NCBI GenBank assembly: GCA_023404675.1
Contig: JAEYAW010000030.1
Location: forward strand, 372,001-436,000
Direction of reading: 5' to 3'
Length of the DNA: 64,000 nucleotides
From: Pseudomonadota bacterium
GTDB taxonomy: Bacteria > Pseudomonadota > Alphaproteobacteria > Rhizobiales > Xanthobacteraceae
Part shown: positions 8,829 to 17,207 of the stretch, piece after piece
Numbering within the stretch: the stretch's first letter is position 1
Layout of the letters: each line of letters opens with the position of its first letter
Notes under the pieces: generated by a model
Told to the model about the DNA's origin: nothing
Database searches by the model: none
Seen by the model: the letters and a program-made list of their open reading frames with translations, nothing else
Translations under genes and position numbers: made by a program

Positions 8829-9143
8829 ATGAAATTCCGTCCGCTTCACGACCGCGTCGTGGTCAAGCGTATCGACGCCGAAGAGAAGACCGCTGGCGGC
8901 ATCATCATTCCCGACTCGGCGAAGGAAAAGCCGTCGCAGGGCGAAGTGCTTTCGGTCGGCCCGGGCGGCCGCGACGAGGCCGGCAAGCTGATCCCGATCG
9001 ACCTCAAGGTCGGCGACAAGGTGCTGTTCGGCAAGTGGTCAGGCACCGAGGTGAAGATCGACGGCGTGGACGTGCTCATCATGAAGGAGAGCGACATCCT
9101 CGGCGTACTCGAAGGCACCGCCGCCTCCAAGAAAGCCGCTTAA
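8829..9143 (+). CDS. groES: Co-chaperonin GroES
   Basis: This 104-residue protein begins MKFRPLHDRVVVKRIDAEEK and contains the mobile-loop region KTAGGIIIPDSAKEKPSQG, followed by KWSGTEVKIDGVDVLIMKES. It forms the heptameric lid of the GroEL chamber in the cytoplasm. The ATG at 8829 follows GGAGGATTGC. groEL starts 105 bases downstream, so this is the standard groESL operon. Confidence 0.98.
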   Translation: MKFRPLHDRVVVKRIDAEEKTAGGIIIPDSAKEKPSQGEVLSVGPGGRDEAGKLIPIDLKVGDKVLFGKWSGTEVKIDGVDVLIMKESDILGVLEGTAASKKAA

Positions 9144-9248
9144 AGCAAGCCGCATAACCGTTTCCAACATCCCTCACCTGGAAACATCGCGGCGTTCCTG
9201 ATGCCGCAGATTCCGGGGTGAGATCAGCGACAACAAAGGACAAAGCTA

Positions 9249-10889
<1,641 letters not shown>

Positions 10890-10928
10890 CGCAACGCGCC
10901 AGAAATCGCCGCCCCTGAATCAAGAATG

Positions 10929-10956
10929 CTCAAAGCCGGGCAAGCCCGGCTTTGAG
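10929..10956 (+). terminator. Perfect 12-bp hairpin after groEL without a T-run
   Basis: CTCAAAGCCGGG, loop CAAG, CCCGGCTTTGAG form a perfect 12-bp stem 40 bases after the groEL stop codon. No T-tract follows, so it is not a classic intrinsic terminator. It may stabilise the mRNA 3' end or assist termination. A proper terminator lies about 100 bases further on. Confidence 0.6.
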
Positions 10957-10987
10957 TGGCGGTATGGAGTTCTGATCTTTTCGCCCT

Positions 10988-11086
10988 CCCTCCCCCGTTC
11001 GCGGGGGAGAGTTGGGGTGGGGCAGAATCCTCGCTCAGCACAACACGAAACAACGAAGCCCGGCGGAAACGCCGGGCTTTTTCTTT
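10988..11086 (+). repeat. Dispersed repeat of about 100 bp, copy 1 (with terminator)
   Basis: The unit begins with a C-run/G-run hairpin (CCTCCCCCG...CGGGGGAG), continues TCGCTCAGCA, then CGAAACAACGAAGCCC, and ends in the terminator hairpin at 11056-11079. The copy at 12478-12580 has the same order of blocks. A further C-rich/G-rich hairpin, CCCTCTCCCCGC with GCGGGGAGAGGG, lies at about 11129-11156. The two copies flank the antitoxin/toxin relic and the NTF2-like gene. Confidence 0.65.
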
Positions 11087-11087
11087 T
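11056..11087 (+). terminator. Rho-independent terminator of groESL
   Basis: AAGCCCGGCG, loop GAAA, CGCCGGGCTT form a perfect 10-bp stem followed by TTTCTTTT. This has all features of an intrinsic terminator in the direction of groESL. It is part of a dispersed repeat unit. Confidence 0.85.
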
Positions 11088-11229
11088 GCTTATGCTGTTC
11101 GCTCACCCCTCCCCCGCTTCTCTCTTCCCCCTCTCCCCGCAAGCGGGGAGAGGGTCGGGTGAGGGGCAACGGCCAAGAGCTTGGGGCCTTCCGCTTTCCG
11201 CCCGCATCGGAAAATGCTAGGCTTCCCTC

Positions 11230-11421
11230 ATGAGCACTGTCGAAGACCTCGAAAAGGCAGTGGCGCAGCTCGCACCCGGCGACCTCGCCAGATTTCGCGC
11301 GTGGTTCGACAGCTTCGATGCGGCGCGGTTCGATGAACGGATCGCGCGCGACGGCAAGTTCGACAGGCTCGCGGAAGACGCTCGCGCAGCGCATCGCGCG
11401 CACCGCAGCCGCGACCTGTGA
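11230..11421 (+). CDS. Putative type II antitoxin, small
   Basis: The 63-residue protein (MSTVEDLEKAVAQLAPGDLARFRAWFDSFDAA...) is rich in Ala, Arg and Asp and resembles small antitoxin-like proteins found before RelE/ParE-type toxins. Its stop codon overlaps the GTG start of the following toxin reading frame by four bases, the classic toxin-antitoxin coupling. It has no signal peptide or membrane segment. The toxin partner is frameshifted, so the antitoxin may be an orphan. The role rests on gene order and length, not on a recognised DNA-binding domain. Confidence 0.65.
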   Translation: MSTVEDLEKAVAQLAPGDLARFRAWFDSFDAARFDERIARDGKFDRLAEDARAAHRAHRSRDL

Positions 11422-11679
11422 GGCATTTCGCCAGTCCCGCATTTTGGTCCGCCTACCGCAATCTTCCAGAAAACGTCCGCTCGCTGGCCGACAAGAATTT
11501 CGCGCGGTTGAAAAGCGATCCCCGGCATCCCTCGCTGCATTTCAAACAGGTCGGACCCTATTACAGCGCCCGCGTCGGCCTGCGCTACCGCGCACTGGCG
11601 GTCGAAGCCGATGACGGGCTCGTATGGTTCTGGGATCGGCTCGCATGCCGATTACGACGCGCTGCTCAGAAACGAATGA
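11418..11679 (+). pseudogene. RelE/ParE-type toxin, frameshifted near 11632
   Basis: The frame from GTG 11418 encodes MRHFASPAFWSAYRNLPENV, then HFKQVGPYYSARVGLRYRAL, a typical RelE/ParE-like toxin core. It leaves the expected sequence just after GLVWFW. Removing one G from the GGG at 11632-11634 restores the expected ending IGSHADYDALLRNE and a stop at 11677-11679, giving a normal-length toxin of about 86 residues. As written, the frame reads on into unrelated sequence. Either the toxin is inactivated by a +1 insertion or this is a sequencing error. Confidence 0.75.
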
Positions 11680-11833
11680 TCCGGTGCCACGGCCGGCCCC
11701 GCCCCCTGCGCTTCATTCTCGCCCTCCCAGCGACAGGGAAGGGTCAGGGAGGGAGAAAACGGGGGCGGGTTGGAGCAAGGGCCGCGCTCGTCGGCGTCCC
11801 TCACTTCATGTGCGATCAGCACGACACGCTGTC

Positions 11834-12292
11834 TCAAAACATCCCGTTGCCGTTCGCCGACGTCTCCGGGATCGGCTGCACGGCGTCCCAGTGTTCGACG
11901 ATCTTGCCGTTCTCCAGCTTGAAGATATCGATGATGGCACTCCCGCGCGTGCCCGGCTCGCGCACCGCATGGACGTGCAGGATCACGTAGTCGCCGTCGG
12001 TGAACGCCTGTTTGAACTCGCTGCGGGACTGCGGGTACTTCGCCTTCAGGAAGCCGATGAACTTGCGGAAGCCCTCCGGGCCATCCTCCGCATTGGGGTT
12101 GTGCTGCGTATAGCGCGAACCGAGATAGGCGATCGCCGCGTCGGCGTCCTTCTGGTTGAGCCCCTTCTCGTAGAATTCGAGCACCGCCTGCTTGTTGCTG
12201 GCTTCCGTCGCCGCATCCTTCGCATTCGCCGGCGACTGTGCGAGGGCAACAGCCACGCAACACAGCAACGCCGCCATCCAGTTCCGAACCAT
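11834..12292 (-). CDS. Secreted NTF2-like/SnoaL-like protein
   Basis: A 152-residue protein with an N-terminal signal peptide (MVRNWMAALLCCVAVALAQS, cleavage likely after SPANA). A SnoaL/NTF2-like fold follows: VLEFYEKGLNQKDADAAIAY, RYTQHNPNAEDGPEGFRKFI, then HVHAVREPG and the terminal GKIVEHWDAVQPIPE. This pattern is common in the SnoaL-like polyketide cyclase-related family, many of whose members have no known activity. Periplasmic location is inferred. Confidence 0.85.
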   Translation of the reverse strand: MVRNWMAALLCCVAVALAQSPANAKDAATEASNKQAVLEFYEKGLNQKDADAAIAYLGSRYTQHNPNAEDGPEGFRKFIGFLKAKYPQSRSEFKQAFTDGDYVILHVHAVREPGTRGSAIIDIFKLENGKIVEHWDAVQPIPETSANGNGMF

Positions 12293-12659
12293 GATCGTTG
12301 TCCCGGGCCATCCGCTTGCAATGGTCGCGAATGATCCGCGCGGTATCCCAGGGTGTCAAGCCGGCGCAGGTCGGAGGATGCGAAGGGAGATCGGGGCTGC
12401 GCGATGCATGACAAACGAGCGCCGACGGCCCCGCGCATGCCCCTTGGGATGGCATGGACTTTCGATCATTTGTCTCCTCCCTCCCCACTCGCGGGGAGCG
12501 GTTGGGACAAGGGTTGAGCAAACACTCGCTCAGCAGTACGAAACAACGAAGCCCAGCGGAAACGCAGGAATTTTCTGCGCTTGATTTTTGAGACTGGACA
12601 CAATCTCGGTGGTCAGCCATCCTTAAGATTGGGATTTTTTGTCGCCGTGAGAGGCGGTC
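12293..12659. other. Intergenic region with the second dispersed repeat
   Basis: About 370 bases between the NTF2-like gene and the HEPN-like gene. It contains the decayed copy of the 100-bp repeat at 12478-12580. After that, G+C content falls visibly, marking the left edge of the A+T-rich module. No reading frame here looks real. Confidence 0.5.
12478..12580 (+). repeat. Dispersed repeat of about 100 bp, copy 2 (decayed)
   Basis: The blocks CCTCCCTCCCC-ACTCGCGGGGAG, then ACTCGCTCAGCA, then ACGAAACAACGAAGCCCAGC, then GGAAACGC occur in the same order as in copy 1 at 10988-11086. The terminal hairpin has lost pairing (AAGCCCAGCG versus CGCAGGAATT), so this copy is unlikely to terminate transcription. 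It borders the A+T-rich module. Confidence 0.6.
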
Positions 12660-13262
12660 GTGTCAAACGGATTCAAAGCAATATTCATTGAAACTAGCTA
12701 CAAACGAATTATTGGCTCGCTAAAAGCGCGAACTCAAAGCACTTTAAGATCTCCGCCAATATCTGAGCTAGAGTTCATTAAACTCACATCGAACCACGGC
12801 GAATATGCAAAAAAACTGAAAAGTCTTGGCCTTGAACATGCCGCGCACGATATACAGAGCTACAGTCGGTACGTTGGGTGGAGATGGTTATTGCTAGCAA
12901 AGGACCATATACGTGACGCGCGCGCGGCATTCGTGTCTGGATGCGAACGATCTACATTTTCACGATCCTATTATGCTGCTTACAATGCGTCAAAAGCTGT
13001 ACGGTACACTATAGCCGGCTCGGTGAGCATGAAGGGCGACGACCATGGTAAGGCCTCTTCTGATCTACCCGATGATTTTCCCAAAGTTGACGAGTGGTCA
13101 GCAACAATCGTTAGCCTATATGAGCATCGCCTCAAAGCAGACTACGACAATTGGACATCGCTCTCGTTCGCACTCACATCTGAAGAGGCATTAAGGCGCG
13201 CTAATAGCTTCATAATCGCTGCCGAAGAATACCTCGCTGACAAGATGGCTAGGAATGACTAA
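12660..13262 (+). CDS. HEPN-like domain protein, first gene of an A+T-rich two-gene module
   Basis: The 200-residue protein is read from GTG 12660. Its middle and C-terminal parts look like a HEPN domain: RSTFSRSYYAAYNASKAVRY near residue 102, then IVSLYEHRLKADYDNW near 153, then helices containing EEALRRANSFIIAAEEYL. The usual HEPN ribonuclease motif, Arg then four to six residues then His, is not visible; the closest is R-W-L-L-L-A-K-D-H with seven between. It overlaps the next gene by eight bases. Base composition and codon use (ATA, TTA, AGA) differ sharply from the neighbours, implying transfer. A defence or toxin-antitoxin role is inferred from context. Confidence 0.7.
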   Translation: MSNGFKAIFIETSYKRIIGSLKARTQSTLRSPPISELEFIKLTSNHGEYAKKLKSLGLEHAAHDIQSYSRYVGWRWLLLAKDHIRDARAAFVSGCERSTFSRSYYAAYNASKAVRYTIAGSVSMKGDDHGKASSDLPDDFPKVDEWSATIVSLYEHRLKADYDNWTSLSFALTSEEALRRANSFIIAAEEYLADKMARND

Positions 13263-14820
13263 CTTGTTTTCACTCGATGAAGCTGGCGCAGAACGAGAGG
13301 CCAAGGCCCTTTTTGAGCAGGCCATTGGCACGAGCATTACCTGTGAAAGATCAATCGCGGGAAATCAGCCCTTTCTAAAGTTTGTGGTCGGCCGCGAAGC
13401 ACCATTATACCATTTTGCCCTCCGTGAGACCCAGAAAACGCTCTCTGCAGAAAATCCCCTACGGGGCGCACTAAGCTTAAAAGTAAAGGCGAACGGCAGA
13501 TTCCCGGAGTCAGTAGAGGCAGGTGCGTTGCAGACTCTTCTGACTAAATCTACACGCGCCGTCTCGGAAAATACGACATACCGCGGATTCTCTGTGCCAT
13601 ATATTCCGTTCCAAAATCGTGAAGACCACAAGCTCGCACAACCCGCCTCACATGTTCTTGTTGGGCGACGCGGAGTTGGAAAATCGACACTCATAAAAAG
13701 GGCATCCGAGCTAATCCGAGCATCTCCCTCTCTCGTTGGGATTGTCGATGTGCAAACACATTCGTCGCTGTCCGGGGATGAATTGGCGCGGGAAGTAATT
13801 TACGATTGTATTAAAGCCCTAACCGCTGACCTCTCCCGCGCTTCAAAAGCGCTTGGCAAACCACTTGATCCCCTCGAGTTAGAGCAAATCGCGAGCGACT
13901 TAATCGAAGAGCGTATAACACCCACGAGTGCTCCCCCCCGACTGAAGCGGGCTCTGGCAAAGATAACCTCCGCAAGCGAAAGCCATGTTTATATTTTTTT
14001 GGATGATTTTCACCTTTTGAATTTCGACGATCAGCCGTGGATAATTCATCTTATCCACGGCGCCCTAAAGGGGGTTAACGGCTGGATCAAAGTTGCGGGA
14101 CTACGTTCCCTTTTGAATTATTACTCACCAAGAAGCGGGTATGGGCTTCAAGTCCCAGGGGACGCACAACTAATTTCACTCGATTTGACGCTGGAGAATC
14201 CAGAGCAAGCTGAAGCCCATTTGAAGGCAATTCTTGAAAATTTTCTTGGCGCGGTCGGCTATCCGAATGTTAACTCCGTGCTCCCCTCTCAAGCATTCAC
14301 GCGAATTGCATGGGCAAATGCTGGCGTGCCAAGAGATTTTTTGCAGATGTTCGATCGCGCAATAGAGCATGCGCGGCGAAATCGGCATACCGTTGTAACT
14401 TTGTCTGACGTCAATGCTGCGATTGGCGAATCTGGCCAGTTCAAGATGACTGATCTTGAAGAAGATGCCAGAAACACCGAGGGTGAACTTGTAGAGGCGC
14501 TAGAGGTGCTAGACGACCTGTGTCTACAAGAAGCACATACGAACGGATTCTTGGTTAGAAGCGAGAATTCTGAAATTCGACGGCGCATTCATGTGCTGAG
14601 TGATCTACGATTAGTTCACTTGATAAATCAGTCAATAACGCCAGATCGTGCCGGCGAGCGATACGAGGCTTACATCTTGGATTATTCGCTATTCACCGGC
14701 TTTCGGCGCCGCCGGGGAATTGTCGAAATGGTACCAGACGAAGGTCAGTTCAAGGCGTCTCAGTTGAGACGCTTGCCAAAAGCAACGGATACGCTCCTAG
14801 CGTCAACGCGCGTCCCTTGA
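13255..14820 (+). CDS. P-loop ATPase (AAA/ORC-Cdc6-like), second gene of the module
   Basis: A 521-residue protein with Walker A GRRGVGKST at residues 137-145 and Walker B VYIFLDDF at 245-252. A sensor-like WIKVAGLRS lies near 277. The region with WANAGVPRDFLQMFDRAIEH recalls the lid of Cdc6/Orc1-like or STAND-type ATPases. The 130 residues before Walker A and 170 after the lid match nothing I recognise; the C-terminal part may be a winged helix. Its ATG overlaps the HEPN-like gene by eight bases, so the two are co-translated. The stretch 13981-14040 has 22 G+C in 60, far below the flanks. Such ATPases often act as sensors in anti-phage modules; that role here is inference. Confidence 0.75.
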   Translation: MTNLFSLDEAGAEREAKALFEQAIGTSITCERSIAGNQPFLKFVVGREAPLYHFALRETQKTLSAENPLRGALSLKVKANGRFPESVEAGALQTLLTKSTRAVSENTTYRGFSVPYIPFQNREDHKLAQPASHVLVGRRGVGKSTLIKRASELIRASPSLVGIVDVQTHSSLSGDELAREVIYDCIKALTADLSRASKALGKPLDPLELEQIASDLIEERITPTSAPPRLKRALAKITSASESHVYIFLDDFHLLNFDDQPWIIHLIHGALKGVNGWIKVAGLRSLLNYYSPRSGYGLQVPGDAQLISLDLTLENPEQAEAHLKAILENFLGAVGYPNVNSVLPSQAFTRIAWANAGVPRDFLQMFDRAIEHARRNRHTVVTLSDVNAAIGESGQFKMTDLEEDARNTEGELVEALEVLDDLCLQEAHTNGFLVRSENSEIRRRIHVLSDLRLVHLINQSITPDRAGERYEAYILDYSLFTGFRRRRGIVEMVPDEGQFKASQLRRLPKATDTLLASTRVP

Positions 14821-15261
14821 CAAATTTCCACATCAGAATATATTCCTACACATCCCGCCCCGTTGATGAGGGGCGTTTCGCGATCGTCACGATGCGCGGG
14901 GCGGGATGCGGTGGCGCGGCAGCGTCAGGCGCGGACGGAGGCGGCAGGGTGCGATCCTTATAAGGAGCGCATGAGCCGCCCGAGCGAGCGCGGGACGGAC
15001 CACGCTGTGCGCTGATCGTGTGCGGTGGATTTTCCGTCGCCGCAGCGCCCCGTCGTGATCGAAAGATCATGTCGCGGCAATCTGCGGCGGACGGGAAGAA
15101 AACCGCGCAAGGACAGGCGCGTCCGCGCCGGCCCAAGTCGTGTGGTCCCAAAATCCGGCCTGCTCTTTTCGCCGTCGACCGAAGGCGAAAAGTACCGCGG
15201 AGACGGCGTCAGGTTTCGACCTCGCCGGGGAGAGCACGAAACAAGCCGGAGCCCACCGCGT
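14821..15261. other. Non-coding stretch after the ATPase gene
   Basis: G+C returns to a high value right after 14840. Long open frames exist on both strands but are Arg/Pro/Ala-rich, overlap one another and have no recognisable domain, so I treat them as chance frames. A perfect hairpin, CTTTTCGCC and GGCGAAAAG with a ten-base loop, sits at 15165-15192. The palindrome-rich part begins at 15262. Confidence 0.45.
15165..15192. repeat. Perfect 9-bp inverted repeat
   Basis: CTTTTCGCC at 15165-15173 and GGCGAAAAG at 15184-15192 are exact reverse complements around a ten-base spacer. There is no T-tract. It belongs to the structured non-coding stretch between the ATPase gene and the tandem repeats. 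Confidence 0.6.
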
Positions 15262-15363
15262 GCGGAACGCCGGATGATCCGGCGCGACCGTGGCGACGAT
15301 GCTCGTGTGCTTTCCAACTTTGCACACGGGGCTGCGGATGCGTACGCGCATCCGGCGTTCCGC
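15262..15363. repeat. Nested palindromic element, 15-bp perfect outer arms
   Basis: GCGGAACGCCGGATG at 15262-15276 and CATCCGGCGTTCCGC at 15349-15363 are exact reverse complements 72 bases apart. Inside lies a perfect hairpin, CGTGTGC at 15304-15310 and GCACACG at 15322-15328. The left arm also overlaps a local palindrome, GCCGGATGATCCGGC. Transcribed RNA could fold into a branched structure. It could be a miniature inverted-repeat element or a structured RNA; sequence alone cannot decide. Confidence 0.6.
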
Positions 15364-15410
15364 GCGCCCTCATCGGGGGCGAAGCGAGGATTTGAGACCG
15401 GGCGCCCCCG

Positions 15411-15669
15411 CGCCGTCACAACAACAGGGGCGATGGCGCGCGCCTCGCGACGGCGCGGGCTTTTTGGTTTGCGCGAACGGGGCAAGCCGCGCGCGGCGCC
15501 GTCACAACAACAGGGGCATGGCGCGCGCCTCGCGACGGCGCGGGCTTTTTTGGTTTGCGCGAACGGGGCAAGCCCCGCGCGCGGCGCCGTCACAACAACA
15601 GGGGCGATGGCGTGGGCCCAGCGACGGCGCGGTTTTTGTTTGCGCGAACGGGGCAGGCCCCGCGCGCGC
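15411..15669. repeat. Three tandem copies of an about 86-bp unit
   Basis: Units start at 15411, 15497 and 15585 (86, 88 and about 85 bases). Each begins CGCCGTCACAACAACAGGGG. The first two contain CGCGCGCCTCGCGACGGCGC, then GGGC with a T-run, and TTTGCGCGAACGGGGCA. Each unit can form a CGCGCC/GGCGCG hairpin just before a run of five or six T, resembling an intrinsic terminator on the plus strand. Unit 3 is altered in the hairpin. These are not CRISPR repeats, since there are no spacers. Confidence 0.85.
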
Positions 15670-15670
15670 T

Positions 15671-15701
15671 GCCCGGATGCAGCGAAGCGCAATCCGGGGA
15701 C
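15671..15701. repeat. REP-like palindrome, copy 3 (well conserved)
   Basis: GCCCGGATGCAGCGAAGCG followed by CAATCCGGGGAC. CCCGGAT pairs with ATCCGGG around a GC-rich loop. This is the best-preserved copy of the family also seen at 5713-5748 and 6659-6695. It immediately follows the tandem repeat. Confidence 0.7.
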
Positions 15702-15718
15702 GAGACGATTGGCCCTCC

Positions 15719-15744
15719 CCGCATTCCGCTGCGCTTCATGCGCG
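15719..15744. repeat. REP-like palindrome, inverted orientation
   Basis: CCCGCATTCCGCTGCGCTTC then ATGCGC; CGCAT pairs with ATGCG. It resembles the complement of the preceding REP element, so together they form a head-to-head pair separated by about 17 bases, as in BIME-type arrangements. Confidence 0.5.
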
Positions 15745-15761
15745 CTACCAGCCAGCGCGGA

Positions 15762-15962
15762 TTACTTCGGATAGTATCGGTACGGGTCGCCCGAACCGCC
15801 GGCACCTCGTCGCTCAACTGCGCCACGCTCCACCAGTATCCGCAGGTCCTGATTAACCCGCTGTTGATACGCGGCATCACCGTGGATCGCTTGCGCAAGC
15901 GCAAACTCCGTACGGCCTGGCCCCTTCGAGATCAAAAAATGAAGTACTTCGATCTGGATCAC
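15762..15962 (-). CDS. Small winged-helix-like protein
   Basis: The 66-residue protein MIQIEVLHFLISKGPGRTEF, ALAQAIHGDAAYQQRVNQDL, ending GSGDPYRYYPK, resembles small winged-helix proteins in which the recognition region precedes a GXGDPYRY wing. It starts at GTG 15962 preceded by a G-rich ribosome-binding stretch. Its start lies 20 bases downstream of the arsR-type gene on the same strand, so it may be co-transcribed with that regulator. The function is unknown; DNA binding is likely. Confidence 0.65.
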   Translation of the reverse strand: MIQIEVLHFLISKGPGRTEFALAQAIHGDAAYQQRVNQDLRILVERGAVERRGAGGSGDPYRYYPK

Positions 15963-15982
15963 ACCTCCCCCCCTGAACGGCC

Positions 15983-16306
15983 TTATGCCGGACTCTCATC
16001 CCCGTGCTTCAGGATCGCCTTCAACAGCCCCGGAAACCGTGCGTTGATGTCGGCCTCGCGCACAGTGTTGCGGTGCTCCACCCCCTGCTTGGTGGTGTGA
16101 ATGAGTCCCGCCTCGCGCAGCACGCGGAAATGGTTGGACAGCGTCGATTTGGCGATGGTCGGGCACGGGGCCGCCGCCGTGCAGGACATGCAGCCCTTCT
16201 GCCCGACCAGGCCTTTGACGATCTGCAGCCGCACCGGATCGGCCAGCGCGGCGAGCACGCCGGCCAGCGTGATGTCCTGTCGTGCGGGGTGAACGAGAGG
16301 TGCCAT
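15983..16306 (-). CDS. ArsR/SmtB family transcriptional regulator
   Basis: The 107-residue regulator has the ArsR winged helix: LAGVLAALADPVRLQIVKGL near residue 14, then STLSNHFRVLREAGLIHTTK near 54, and GVEHRNTVREADINARFPG. A cysteine group, GCMSCTAAAPC at about 38-48, sits just before the recognition helix and could sense metal, redox state or electrophiles. It is divergent from an SDR dehydrogenase gene and probably represses it and itself. Confidence 0.9.
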   Translation of the reverse strand: MAPLVHPARQDITLAGVLAALADPVRLQIVKGLVGQKGCMSCTAAAPCPTIAKSTLSNHFRVLREAGLIHTTKQGVEHRNTVREADINARFPGLLKAILKHGDESPA

Positions 16307-16327
16307 AAAAATAGATATAGCCCCCTC

Positions 16328-16360
16328 TTGATCGGCCGCAATAGTTCAATATTTCCGAAC
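16328..16360 (+). promoter_or_regulatory. Candidate promoter and operator between arsR-type and SDR genes
   Basis: TTGATC at 16328-16333 and TATTTC at 16350-16355 are 16 bases apart, a plausible sigma-70 promoter for the SDR gene. An inverted repeat, GTTC-N9-GAAC at 16344-16360, overlaps the minus 10 box. This is a suitable binding site for the divergently encoded ArsR-type repressor. Confidence 0.45.
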
Positions 16361-16421
16361 AACTGAAGTCACGATCCGGACCGGATCGGTGGGCAGGCAA
16401 TCAGGTCAGGGAAAGACGAGC

Positions 16422-17174
16422 ATGGCCAGGAAACTTGAAGGCAAGGTGGCGCTGGTGACCGGCGCCTCGAAGGGGATCGGCGCGGAGATCGCCATCCGGC
16501 TCGCGGCGGAGGGCGCACAGGTTGCGGTCAACTACGCGTCGAGCAAACAGGGCGCGGACGAGGTGGTGGCGAAGATCACGGCCGCCGGCGGCAAGGCCGT
16601 GGCGGTTCACGGCAACCTGTCGCAGCCGCCGGCCGCGAAATCCGTCGTCGCGGAGACGGTGAAGGCGCTGGGGCCGATCGACATTCTGGTCAACAACGCG
16701 GGCGTCTATGAGTTCGCCCCGCTCGACGTCATCACGCCGGAGCATTTCCACCGCCAGTTCGACCTCAACGTGCTGGGCCTGCTGCTGGTGTCGCAGGAAG
16801 CCGTGCCGCACTTCAGCGCGAACGGCGGCAGCATCGTCAACATCTCGTCGGGCGTCACGACGATTACGCCGCCGGGCTCGGCGGTCTATTCCGCGACCAA
16901 GGCGTCGGTGGATGCGATCACCTCGGTGCTGTCCAAGGAGCTGGCGGCCCGCAGGATCCGCGTCAACGCGGTCAATCCGGGCATGATCGTCACCGAAGGC
17001 GTGAAGGCGGCGGGATTTGATCATGGCGAGTTACGCGCCCAGATCGAAGCCATCACCACGCTCGGCCGGGTCGGCAAGGTTGAGGAGATCGCCGGGGCGG
17101 TCGCCTTCCTGGTCTCGGACGATGCGTCCTACATCACCGGCGAGGCCATCAACGTGACCGGGGGCTTCAAGTAA
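16422..17174 (+). CDS. SDR family oxidoreductase (3-ketoacyl-ACP reductase-like)
   Basis: This 250-residue short-chain dehydrogenase is close to the FabG-like glucose dehydrogenase subgroup. It has TGASKGIGAEIAIRLA near residue 12, NNAGVYEFAPL near 90, NISSGVTT near 142, YSATKASVDA near 157 and a terminal YITGEAINVTGGFK. It is cytoplasmic and NAD(P)-dependent; the substrate is unknown. The ATG at 16422 fits family length. Divergent ArsR control suggests induction by a metal, oxidant or reactive carbonyl. Confidence 0.92.
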   Translation: MARKLEGKVALVTGASKGIGAEIAIRLAAEGAQVAVNYASSKQGADEVVAKITAAGGKAVAVHGNLSQPPAAKSVVAETVKALGPIDILVNNAGVYEFAPLDVITPEHFHRQFDLNVLGLLLVSQEAVPHFSANGGSIVNISSGVTTITPPGSAVYSATKASVDAITSVLSKELAARRIRVNAVNPGMIVTEGVKAAGFDHGELRAQIEAITTLGRVGKVEEIAGAVAFLVSDDASYITGEAINVTGGFK

Positions 17175-17207
17175 TCCGGCCGGAGTGAGGAGGCGCGCGG
17201 CGCATCC

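Noticed and set aside
15411..15669. Possible CRISPR array
   Set aside because: The repeats are 85-88 bases, directly adjacent without spacers, and no cas genes are near.
14958..15774. Overlapping long frames on both strands in the repeat zone
   Set aside because: They contain translations of tandem repeats and palindromes, are Arg/Pro/Ala-rich and lack start signals.
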